64,000 nt of DNA from Jannaschia seohaensis (GTDB lineage Bacteria > Pseudomonadota > Alphaproteobacteria > Rhodobacterales > Rhodobacteraceae): assembly GCF_900116765.1 (NCBI RefSeq), contig NZ_UETC01000009.1:1-64000 (forward strand), given 5' to 3'. A program made the translations under genes and the position numbers. The notes under the pieces were generated by a model. The model did no database searches. It was not told the origin of the DNA and saw only the letters and a list, made by a program, of their open reading frames with translations. This document shows positions 1-8,211 of this stretch, in pieces (position 1 is the stretch's first letter; each line of letters opens with the position of its first letter).

Positions 1-39
1 CCCCGCAACCAAAATCCTTCGCGTAATCAAACGCTTAAG

Positions 40-62
40 CGCCGCCCTCCGGGGCGGCGTTT
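40..62 (+). terminator. Probable rho-independent terminator of a gene left of the window
   Basis: Positions 40-47 (CGCCGCCC) pair with 52-59 (GGGCGGCG) to give an 8-bp GC stem with a 4-nt loop, followed by a short T-rich run. A stop codon TAA at 24-26 ends an open frame entering from the left edge, so this is the likely end of an upstream plus-strand gene of which only about seven codons are visible. The product cannot be named. Confidence 0.55.
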
Positions 63-691
63 GCGTTTCCAACACCCGTGGAAGCACTGTGGAAGAAAGA
101 AAGCTGCATTCCTGGCTGTGGTAATCCAGCATCAGCTTCTGAGATCCGCCAGAAGTCACCCGCGCGCACAGGCAGGCCAGACCTACCCTCGCTTCTCTCG
201 GCGCGTCTTACGCGCGGGATGTCGGCCTGCCTCCAACCAACAGCACCCAGACCAAACCCCTGGGGGCCATTCGCCATGGCCCCCCTCTCAACCCGCCTAG
301 GCCCTGCCCGATAAGCGCAGACGCCCTCTACACGTTCGGCCCATGCTGGACCTAGGACCTTGGCGCTGGTCTCGTCCGCTCACGGCCCACACCGGTCACT
401 GCATTACGTCAAGCCTGCTGCGGCCCAGCATCACCGAAGCAGGCATTCGAAGTTGTCTCCAACGTTCCTCTCATCGCCCTGCCTGCAGTGAGCCGCGCCA
501 TCATCGCTGGCGAACCAAGTCGGACGTTGCAATTGCCTTTCGTAGGCGCGGGACCGGGATATGTGTGTCGAGGTTGCAGCATGCTCGTTCCGAACGCCAT
601 CCATGTTCCTTGCGCCTACGCGCGATCGGGACGTCTTCTCAAGAACTCACGGCCGGTTGCACCTGAGGCACGCTGTGGCCATTCGCCCGGG
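63..691. other. Intergenic region with no supported gene
   Basis: About 630 bases between the terminator and the end of the large RTX gene. Short open frames exist on both strands but none has a ribosome-binding site, recognisable motif or credible composition. The stretch is visibly less GC-biased than the flanking genes. No terminator with a T-run was found for the RTX gene that ends here. Confidence 0.5.
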
Positions 692-3600
692 TCAGATGAG
701 CAGCACATCGTCTGCGTTGAGCGGAGGACGCTGGGCGAAGGTCGCGATTACGGTCAGACCGTCCGGCCCGTCGGCGCCGTCGAGATCGACGGACAACTCC
801 CGCGTGCGCCCGTCGAAGCTGGCCAGGCCGTCGCGGACGAGGGCCAAGACCTGGGAGAAGCCGAGTGGGCGCAGGTCGATTCCGGCATCTCCCAGTCCAA
901 AGAATTGGTCGTCCAGCAGCAGCTTATCGTCCGCATCGAAATCGGTGATCGTGACGTTCGGGGTGGACCCATCCCGCAGGAAGGTGAAGAAGTCCCTGCC
1001 TGCACCGCCGGTCATCGTATCGGCGCCACCGCCCGAAACGAGGATGTCGTCCGTCGCACCGCCGAGCATCTCGGTCGCCCCCGCATCGCCCAATACGAAA
1101 AGTCGCGTCTCCGGATCGGCGGCCTCGACTCGGTCGAGCCCCGTTTCTGCCACTCGGAACGGGCTCGGTATCGACACGCGACCGATATCGGTGCCGGCCT
1201 CATCCCGGACGACGTCGCCGCGATTATCGACGATGTAGAGGTCGTCGCCCGTTCCGCCCTCCATGCGGTCGCGCCCTTCGCCGCCATCGAGCAGATCAGC
1301 GCCCGCGCCGCCACGCAGCGTATCGTCCCCGCCGCCGCCGAGGAGCGTATCATTGCCCGCCGCCGCCGCGAGATCATCGTCGCCGTCCAGCGCCGAGAGC
1401 TCGTCGTTGCCTGCGCCCGTGCCGAGGATGTCGTCCTCCTCGGTGCCGACCAGACGTTGATCGCCCGGATCGTCGCTGATGAGAACGAGTCCGCCGCCAA
1501 CCACAGCGGGCGCGATTGCGGCGTCTGAGGCGGTGGCCAGGATCGGCAGCGCAATGTCCTCGGTGCTTAGCGAGGTGCGTCGCGCGTCTTCCAGGAAGAA
1601 GCCCTGGAGCAGGATCTCCTGGTCGTCGCTGGGCCGGAGCAACAGGCCCTCCTCTGTCACGGCGAGGCCCAGATCGAACAGCAGATCCAGGTCGAACCCG
1701 AAGAGATGCAGCACGTCGTCTGAGCCAAAGTCCGCGATGACGTCGCGCTCGGGCGTGCCGGGCGTTGCGTCGTCGGAGCGCACCAGCACACGGTCGGGTC
1801 CGTCGCCGGTGGTGATCGTGTCCGCTCCCGCGCCCCCCACGAAGAGCTGGGGTGCGGCATCGCCCGTCAGGTCGTCATCGCCCGCGCCGCCAACCACGGT
1901 CGCATCGGCGACGCTGGAGGTGATCGTGTCGTTCCCGCCGGCCGCGTCGATCAGGGTGGCCGGCCCCGCGTCGAAGCGCTCGGCCGCGTCGGTCAGCAGC
2001 GCGTCGAGCGCGTCTGGCGCACCCAGGCGCAGCGCCGCCGCGCCCTCCGCGGCCTGGTCTAGCCGGAAGAGGGCGCTGGTGAGTTCCCCTTCGAGCAGGA
2101 GCGTCGTCTCGGCGGCTTCCGCCCCCGCGGGCGCGAACCGGACGGCGACGCTGCCCTCGGGCAGGATGTCGGGCGCGGCAAAGATGCGGATATCACCCGG
2201 GCCAAGATCGGCGCCTTGGATGAAGATCGTGTCGTCGCCTGTGAGGTCACCGATCAGGTCGCTGTCGAAATCGAGCAGCGTGCCGCGCACCTCATCCGAG
2301 CCGCCCTCCAGCATCAGCGTGTCGGCGCCCAGGCCCCCTTCCAGCGTGTCGTCGCCGTCGCCACCCATCAGCATGTTCGCGCCGTCCGAGCCTGTCAGCC
2401 GGTCCGCGAAGGCACCACCCAGAGCGTGCTCGATCTCGATCAGGACGTCATCGCCCGCCGCACCCGTCGCGGTGCCAAGGCCCAGATCGACCGCGACCCC
2501 ACCTGGCGCGGTCTGATACGAGGCCACGTCCTCCTCGCTGCCACCGTCCAGCGTGTCGTCGCCATCTCCGCCTTCCAGCGTGTCTTCTCCCGCACCGCCC
2601 TCCAATGCGTTGGCCAGCGCGTCGCCGATGCCGGAATCAGCCCCCGCGCCCAGCACGGCGTTCTCGATCCCGCTGAGCGTGTCCGTTTCGATCTCGGAGC
2701 CGGTGGCGAGCCCCGCGGCGAGGTCCAGCACGATGCCCAGCTCGGTCGAGCGGTAGGTGATCAGGTCGGTGCCTTCGCCACCCTCGTAGCTGTCGTCGCC
2801 CGCGCCGGATCCGGCTTCGATCTCGTCGTCGCCCTCCCCGGTGTCGACGCTGTCGTCGCCCGCGCCGCCGAAGGCGAAGTCGGCGCCACCGCCGGTGCGG
2901 ATCAGGTCGGCGCCGTCGCCGCCCAGCACCCGGTCGTCGGTGCGGAAATCGATCGTGCCTTCGAAATCCTCGAACTCGCCGAGCTTGTTCAATTCCCTGA
3001 GTTGCCGGTTCAGCAGGCTGTAGCCCAGCTCCAGCTCGACCAGCTCGCCGGATTGCGCGAAGTTCAGCACCGAGACGTTGGAGAAGGTGTAGACGTCGAA
3101 CGGCTCGGGCGGCCGGTCCACGGCCGGGGTCGCGAGGCTCAGCGTCATGTTGGGCAGGGTGCTGCCGTCGCGGGTGCGGTCGAGCAGGGCCATCACGCCG
3201 GGGGTGAAGGCGGGTAGAACGACCTCCAGCGGGGCCAGCTCGACACCTTCGGGGGGCGCGTCGGCCGCGTCGGCGATCCCGGCCAGCTTCGCCATCTCCA
3301 GGGTCCAGTCGAACACGTCGAACTGGCCCTCGAAGCCCTCGACGACCGAGGGGCCGGACAGAGTGTTGTCCTGGAAATCGAGGAAGGTCTGGGTGAGGAA
3401 GCTGCCGCGCTCGGCGGGGCCGGAGCGGATGACGACGTCGCCGGGGAAGTCACCAGTAAAGGCGAAGAACGTTGGCACATTGCCTTGTGCCTCGCCTGTC
3501 TCCGGGTTGACGGTCAGGCGGGTCCGCTCTGCCTCCTCGTAGTCGAAGCTGAGCCGGGTCACCCGCTCCGCCCCGATATCGACCGAGGCGATGCGCGCGT

Positions 3601-5992
3601 CCGTGAGGGTCAGCTCGGTCCGGTCACTCAGGAGCGACGCGCCGTCGAAGGCGACGATCTCGACCTCCGGCAGCACGGTCCCCTTGGCCAGCGCGTCGAG
3701 CAGGTCCAACTCGCCCAACTGGCCCGGACGCAGATCGACCGTCAGGGACTGGGTTGGATTGACCGACTGGAACTTGGGGGTGTCCCCCGAATTATCGACC
3801 GCGAGCTCGCTCGAACTGCGGAAATCCAGGGAGTCCACGACGAAATGGTCGGTGAAGTCCTTGCCGATCTTGCCCTCGACGACCTCGGACGCGCCTTCGA
3901 AATCGCCGATCTTCATGAAGATCGCGCCCGCCTCGTCCGCCCCGTCGAAGCCGGGCACATCCGCCGCGCCGCCCTCGAAGGTCTGGTCGGGCGCGGCCAG
4001 CGGCGTCGCCGTGAAGGTCGCGCTCTCGACGGCTCCCCCGGTTTCGTCCAGTGAGAAGAACGTGCCCTCTATCTCATCGTAGCCCAGCAGCACGGTCGCG
4101 GTCGCGCCGCTCGTTTCTTCGACGTCGAGGATGCGGGCCTTGTCGAGCTTGAAGGACGACACGACCGGATCCTCGCCGTCGACCCCGCGCGTCGTCTGCA
4201 GCAGGACGCTGGCGAAGCTCTTCCCCTGGGTCGCTTCCTCCGCCAGCTTGACCCCGTTCCTGGTGTCGAGGTCCAGCTCGATGGCCAGGGCGGGGAGGGT
4301 TGCGCCCTCCGCGTCGCGGAACATGTCGAAGCGATAGCCGTCGACATCGAAGTCGTCCTTGAAATTCCTGTTTTGGCTGTCGCCATTGATCCCGTCGGCC
4401 CTCAGGAAATGCTGCAGCGCATCGCCCGGCCCGGCCTCGCGCGGGCCGGTGGTGGCAAAGCCCAGCTCGGCCCCGCGGACGTCGGGGGACAGGCTCAGAT
4501 CCTGTTTCTGCTCGACGACCGAGAAATCGAACTTCTGCTTTGCGCCGATCTCGCCCGACTCCAGAATCTCGTTCGACTTGAAGGAGATCGCCTCGAACCC
4601 AAAGGTGGCGCGCGGGGCCTGGACGCTGTCGGTCGAGAGACTGGTGAGCACCGCGTCCTTCAACGCGATGCGTTCCGCCTCGACCCCGTCCTCGTTGGTC
4701 CGAATGACGGTCACAGCCGCGAACTCGCGCTCCGCCAGCAGCGCGGAGAACAACTCCGCCGTTTCATGCCCGAGCGCCTCGAAGTCGACCGTGAGCGGGG
4801 TAAACTGCGGGCGGCCTCCCCCAGCGTTCGTCTTCAGGTCGGTTTCGGCCGTCCCGCTAAGGATCGCATACCCGAACCCCGCCAGCGCGAAGGCGTCGTC
4901 CGGCGCGCTCGGCGCGTCCACGCCCGGGCCGTCGATCCCATCGATGGTCAGGAAGATGTTGCCCGCGGGGGATCCCAGCGGCACCCCGGTCGAGGCGAAC
5001 CCGTCGGGAAGCGCTTCGTTGGGCGAGTCGCGGGCCAGGTCGATCGCGGCGTCCACCTTCGCCCCGAACTTGCCATCCTCCACGACGGGAGTCGTCGAAA
5101 ACTCCAGCTTGCCGGCGGGACGGAACCCGACATGCGTCGCGAAGTCGTCGTCACGGGTGAAGGAGGAGACGATGGCACGGGCCGGGAGATTGAGGACCAG
5201 ATCATTGGTCGGCATCTCGCGCGCCAAGTCGCTGACGCGGCCAAGTAGGTCAACCCTCGCGATAGATGCGCCTGTAATCGTCTGTTTCAGAAGGAGCGGT
5301 CCGGCCTTGTCCTCGGGCGAGATATCGACCGCGAGCGGCGCGACAGCCACGCCGTCGCCCTCGCGAAAGACGTCGAACACGCTGTCGAAGACGTCGGTAT
5401 CGTCACTCTGCACCTTGTCAACGCTGCTGCCGTTGATCCCATCGAGCACGAGAAACGCCTGGGTGTCGGTCTCGATCGCCGAAAGATCGGTGCCGGGCGG
5501 TGACGTCGAGACCAGGAACGGCGCCTCGGCGTCGTCGGGATCGAAGGTCAGGGTATTGGCCAGCTTGGCGCTCTGACCCACGGGATCGATCTGGAAGGTC
5601 TCGATGGTCAGCGCCTCGAAGGTCAGCGCCACGCCGATATTGGTGTTGAGTTCCTCCCGGTAGGCCGCGATCCCGACCTCGCCCAGGGTGAAGGTCTGGA
5701 CGGCCAGCTCCTGATCCTTGGCGTCGCGGCGCACGATCTCGATCTTCGCCTCGTCGAACCGGTCGTCCCCTTCCAGCGCGGCGACCAGCCCTGCCCGCGC
5801 GCCGTCTTCCCGCGACAGCTCCACCGAGATCGAGGCGAGCTGAGGCAGCACGTCGCCGGTTACGTCAATTGCCTGACCCAGCCCGAAATCCAGATCGAAA
5901 AGCGCGAAGGCGCCCTCGCGCCCCTCGCTACCGGTGGTTCCCTCTAGGGGCGCGTCCCCGCCCGTGAAGGTCAGAAAGCCTTCGACACTCAT
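692..5992 (-). CDS. Giant secreted protein: six Hcp-like domains plus C-terminal RTX calcium-binding repeats
   Basis: 1766 residues, no N-terminal signal peptide, very acidic. Residues about 1-1010 contain six diverged repeats that read like the Hcp (T6SS tube protein) fold. Each opens with a motif of the type FLxxDGIxG: about residue 5 (degenerate), FLVLDGING at 180, FLTIDGIDG at 347, FLRADGING at 529, FMKIGDFEG at 692, and a weak one at 842. Each is followed by a PxFxPLTV-like strand and a terminal xxLxDAxxxS strand. From about 1020 to the end there are blocks of RTX nonapeptides (GGxGxDxLx) at about 1023-1075, 1130-1150, 1208-1225, 1367-1400, 1540-1590 and 1655-1668. RTX tails normally direct unprocessed export by type I secretion and fold on calcium. 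No T1SS or T6SS genes are nearby. A weak GGGGGA precedes the ATG. The Hcp assignment is from motif reading only; the function is unknown. Confidence 0.8.
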   Translation of the reverse strand: MSVEGFLTFTGGDAPLEGTTGSEGREGAFALFDLDFGLGQAIDVTGDVLPQLASISVELSREDGARAGLVAALEGDDRFDEAKIEIVRRDAKDQELAVQTFTLGEVGIAAYREELNTNIGVALTFEALTIETFQIDPVGQSAKLANTLTFDPDDAEAPFLVSTSPPGTDLSAIETDTQAFLVLDGINGSSVDKVQSDDTDVFDSVFDVFREGDGVAVAPLAVDISPEDKAGPLLLKQTITGASIARVDLLGRVSDLAREMPTNDLVLNLPARAIVSSFTRDDDFATHVGFRPAGKLEFSTTPVVEDGKFGAKVDAAIDLARDSPNEALPDGFASTGVPLGSPAGNIFLTIDGIDGPGVDAPSAPDDAFALAGFGYAILSGTAETDLKTNAGGGRPQFTPLTVDFEALGHETAELFSALLAEREFAAVTVIRTNEDGVEAERIALKDAVLTSLSTDSVQAPRATFGFEAISFKSNEILESGEIGAKQKFDFSVVEQKQDLSLSPDVRGAELGFATTGPREAGPGDALQHFLRADGINGDSQNRNFKDDFDVDGYRFDMFRDAEGATLPALAIELDLDTRNGVKLAEEATQGKSFASVLLQTTRGVDGEDPVVSSFKLDKARILDVEETSGATATVLLGYDEIEGTFFSLDETGGAVESATFTATPLAAPDQTFEGGAADVPGFDGADEAGAIFMKIGDFEGASEVVEGKIGKDFTDHFVVDSLDFRSSSELAVDNSGDTPKFQSVNPTQSLTVDLRPGQLGELDLLDALAKGTVLPEVEIVAFDGASLLSDRTELTLTDARIASVDIGAERVTRLSFDYEEAERTRLTVNPETGEAQGNVPTFFAFTGDFPGDVVIRSGPAERGSFLTQTFLDFQDNTLSGPSVVEGFEGQFDVFDWTLEMAKLAGIADAADAPPEGVELAPLEVVLPAFTPGVMALLDRTRDGSTLPNMTLSLATPAVDRPPEPFDVYTFSNVSVLNFAQSGELVELELGYSLLNRQLRELNKLGEFEDFEGTIDFRTDDRVLGGDGADLIRTGGGADFAFGGAGDDSVDTGEGDDEIEAGSGAGDDSYEGGEGTDLITYRSTELGIVLDLAAGLATGSEIETDTLSGIENAVLGAGADSGIGDALANALEGGAGEDTLEGGDGDDTLDGGSEEDVASYQTAPGGVAVDLGLGTATGAAGDDVLIEIEHALGGAFADRLTGSDGANMLMGGDGDDTLEGGLGADTLMLEGGSDEVRGTLLDFDSDLIGDLTGDDTIFIQGADLGPGDIRIFAAPDILPEGSVAVRFAPAGAEAAETTLLLEGELTSALFRLDQAAEGAAALRLGAPDALDALLTDAAERFDAGPATLIDAAGGNDTITSSVADATVVGGAGDDDLTGDAAPQLFVGGAGADTITTGDGPDRVLVRSDDATPGTPERDVIADFGSDDVLHLFGFDLDLLFDLGLAVTEEGLLLRPSDDQEILLQGFFLEDARRTSLSTEDIALPILATASDAAIAPAVVGGGLVLISDDPGDQRLVGTEEDDILGTGAGNDELSALDGDDDLAAAAGNDTLLGGGGDDTLRGGAGADLLDGGEGRDRMEGGTGDDLYIVDNRGDVVRDEAGTDIGRVSIPSPFRVAETGLDRVEAADPETRLFVLGDAGATEMLGGATDDILVSGGGADTMTGGAGRDFFTFLRDGSTPNVTITDFDADDKLLLDDQFFGLGDAGIDLRPLGFSQVLALVRDGLASFDGRTRELSVDLDGADGPDGLTVIATFAQRPPLNADDVLLI

Positions 5993-6797
5993 CCACAGGT
6001 CCCCCGGTTACCTTGCCGCCACGCTATCGGCCCCGGCCCGTTCTGTCACGGACAGAGTCGGCGTCGGGGCTCAGGATCCGGCCAAAAGTTCCTGTCGTTC
6101 CAACCAGATGAGCATCTCTTCGACCTGGGTGCCCGCTGCTGCATCGCTCAGAGGATGGGTGTCGGCGGGGCGACCCGCGCGCCCGCCTGCGGCGGGCACG
6201 CCGGTTCGTCGAAGCGCTCGGAGGCACCGGTGCCGCATGCGGCCCTCGGATCCGGACTTCGGCGATGACAGTAACAACGAGCTCCTGTGTCGCCCAGTCA
6301 GCGTGAACGTGTCGGACGACTTGCGTTCTCGTGCCACAGGGCTTTGTTGCACAAATCAGGTGATGGGCGAGGTTATCCTTTCCCCAGGCAGACTTATCCC
6401 ACATGTCAAGAAAGGTGAGCGCGGCAATCTCGTGGTCTAGGTGCGCCCGCCGAAGTGGAGAAGTTCGTCATCGTCGGTGAAGAAGCGTTTCGGGTCGAAG
6501 TTCCGCCCCTCCCTGGCCCGGGTTTCCTTCGCCAAGCGATAGAACTCATCGCCGGTCACCTCGCCTTAATCGGCATGGACAAATCGAACCGTTCGGGAAT
6601 TTCTCTCAGCCAACCTGCGCGACGCCTTCCCGGATAAGGGCATCGCGTTTGCGCCCTCGGAATAGCGGTCGGCCCCGACTTGCTATCGAAGCCGATAAGA
6701 GCCTTTTGGATCAGCACGGCCCTTCCGGCTGGAATCCCTGCCAGCCGTGTTCTTGGGGATCCGCGCCCGGTTAGACGGCGCCCCAGAAACAAGGATC
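5993..6797. other. Gene-poor stretch with remnants of broken sequence
   Basis: About 800 bases between the RTX gene start and the permease gene. It holds the possible IS end at 6338-6358 and, on the minus strand at about 6438-6567, a frame reading GEVTGDEFYRLAKET then RNFDPKRFFTDDDELLHFGG before a stop. That composition looks like the real C-terminus of a protein, but the frame is closed by a stop at its 5' side and no start is available. A 93-codon minus-strand frame at 6071-6352 has no motif. I take the stretch to be decayed coding and mobile sequence. Confidence 0.4.
6338..6358 (+). mobile_element. Possible terminal inverted repeat of an IS5/IS903-like element (remnant)
   Basis: The sequence GGGCTTTGTTGCACAAATC resembles the terminal repeats of IS903-group IS5-family elements as I remember them. 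No transposase frame and no matching second end are visible in the window, so at most this is a solo end left after decay or excision. A match to a curated IS end would settle it. Confidence 0.3.
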
Positions 6798-8066
6798 TTA
6801 CGAACCGATGAGCCACGCTCCGCCCAGCAGGCCGACGCAACTCAGAGCGCCGGCGACGGGCACGATCATCGGGACGCGAAAGCTGTTCTCAGGGGGCGGC
6901 GTGCCGATCACCTTAAGCCGGATGAGGGCCAGATTGACCATGAAGAACACGAAAAGCATCGCCGCTGACGTGGTTTCGGCCAGGAGATCAAGCGGCGTGA
7001 AGAGCGCGAGAGCCAGCACGCCTCCGGTCACCACGACGGTCGCGCGAAGCGGCGTTCGGGTTCGCTCGGAGACCTTGCCCAGCCAGGAGGGCAAGCGATT
7101 CTCGCGGGCCATCCCGTAGGCCACGCGGGCGGCCATGATCAGGATGATCACCACGCCGTTCATGGTCGCCATGATGGCAATGAGGTTGATCACGAGGGGC
7201 TGAAGCCCCGTGAGTTCCTCGAACATGACGCTGATCGGTGCGCTGCTGCCAGCCAAAGCTTCCACGGGGACGGCTCTGACCGCGACGAAGGCAATCAGGA
7301 CGTAGATGAGCGTCACCAGAACGAGGGTGATGCCGATGGCCCATGGCAAATCCCGGCGCGGCTCGCGCGCCTCTTCGACGAGATTGACGATATCGTCGAA
7401 TCCGATGAAGGCGAAGAAGGCGATCAGGCTGGCCGCCAGAACCCCGCCGATCGCGCCCGTCTCCGACAGAGGCGGCATGACCGAGGCGGGGAGCTCGGCG
7501 AGTGCGGACGGGTCCGCGCCGATGCCGGAGGCGATGATGACCAGGAGCCCGACGACCTCGATCAGCGTCATTGTTCCGGCGATCGCGACGCTTTCGCGTA
7601 TGCCCCAGGCCGCGATCGCTGCCATCAGCAGCACGATCGCCGCGATCAGCACTTGCCTCGGCAAGGCGATGAGTTCCGCGACATAGCCCGCCGCGCCGAC
7701 CGCGATGGCCGCCGCGGCGATCATCGCTTCGATCAACACCGCGAGGCCGACGAGCAGTGTCAGCCAACCCAGCCGGAACCCGGCCTCGACATAGACCGCC
7801 TCGCCCGCTGCCTGAGGCACTCGGCTCGACAATTCGGCGAAAGTGCCGGCCGTGAAGGCCATTACGATTGCCGAAAGCAAGAAGGCTGCCGGCGCGTACT
7901 GACCCGCTCGCACGACCGCTTCGCCGACGAGAACGTAGATCCCGGCCCCGATGGTGACTCCAAGACCATAGAGCACGAGGCCGGTCAGGCCGATCGACCG
8001 CTTGAGACGGGGCTCACCATTCGAGGATTGAGTTCCGGCTGTGATGACACGCTCCCGCGTTCGCAT
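6798..8066 (-). CDS. APC-family amino acid permease
   Basis: About 422 residues from the ATG at 8066; an upstream TTG at 8120 would add 18 residues with no support. The protein is strongly hydrophobic with about 12 predicted membrane segments. Its first segment carries the family-typical glycine-rich GLGVTIGAGIYVLVGEA, and the region around FFAFIGFDDIVNLVEEARE followed by PRRDLPWAI matches the conserved TM6/loop of the amino acid-polyamine-organocation family. It most likely imports amino acids across the inner membrane; the substrate cannot be read from sequence. It is transcribed away from the Lon-like gene, sharing a short divergent region of about 145 bases. Confidence 0.85.
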   Translation of the reverse strand: MRTRERVITAGTQSSNGEPRLKRSIGLTGLVLYGLGVTIGAGIYVLVGEAVVRAGQYAPAAFLLSAIVMAFTAGTFAELSSRVPQAAGEAVYVEAGFRLGWLTLLVGLAVLIEAMIAAAAIAVGAAGYVAELIALPRQVLIAAIVLLMAAIAAWGIRESVAIAGTMTLIEVVGLLVIIASGIGADPSALAELPASVMPPLSETGAIGGVLAASLIAFFAFIGFDDIVNLVEEAREPRRDLPWAIGITLVLVTLIYVLIAFVAVRAVPVEALAGSSAPISVMFEELTGLQPLVINLIAIMATMNGVVIILIMAARVAYGMARENRLPSWLGKVSERTRTPLRATVVVTGGVLALALFTPLDLLAETTSAAMLFVFFMVNLALIRLKVIGTPPPENSFRVPMIVPVAGALSCVGLLGGAWLIGS

Positions 8067-8211
8067 GATTTGAAGCCATCGTTGCAGGATGACCGGGGAG
8101 CGAGCCTTGACCGGCGTCAAGATCTTGAATGGCCGGAGGTTGACCGAAATCAGCCCGATGACTTGCGGGATGCGCTAGTTTGGCCTCGTCCGACCTGTCT
8201 GGAAGATTTCG

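Noticed and set aside
1020-2960. Regular short repeats that could be taken for a CRISPR or tandem array
   Set aside because: The periodicity follows the RTX nonapeptide codons (GGxGxDxLx) within an open frame; there are no uniform repeats with unique spacers.
488-5576. Several plus-strand ORFs of 300-400 codons opposite the RTX gene
   Set aside because: They are mirror frames of the GC-rich, repetitive minus-strand gene, rich in Arg, Ser, Val and Pro, with no motifs or ribosome-binding sites.
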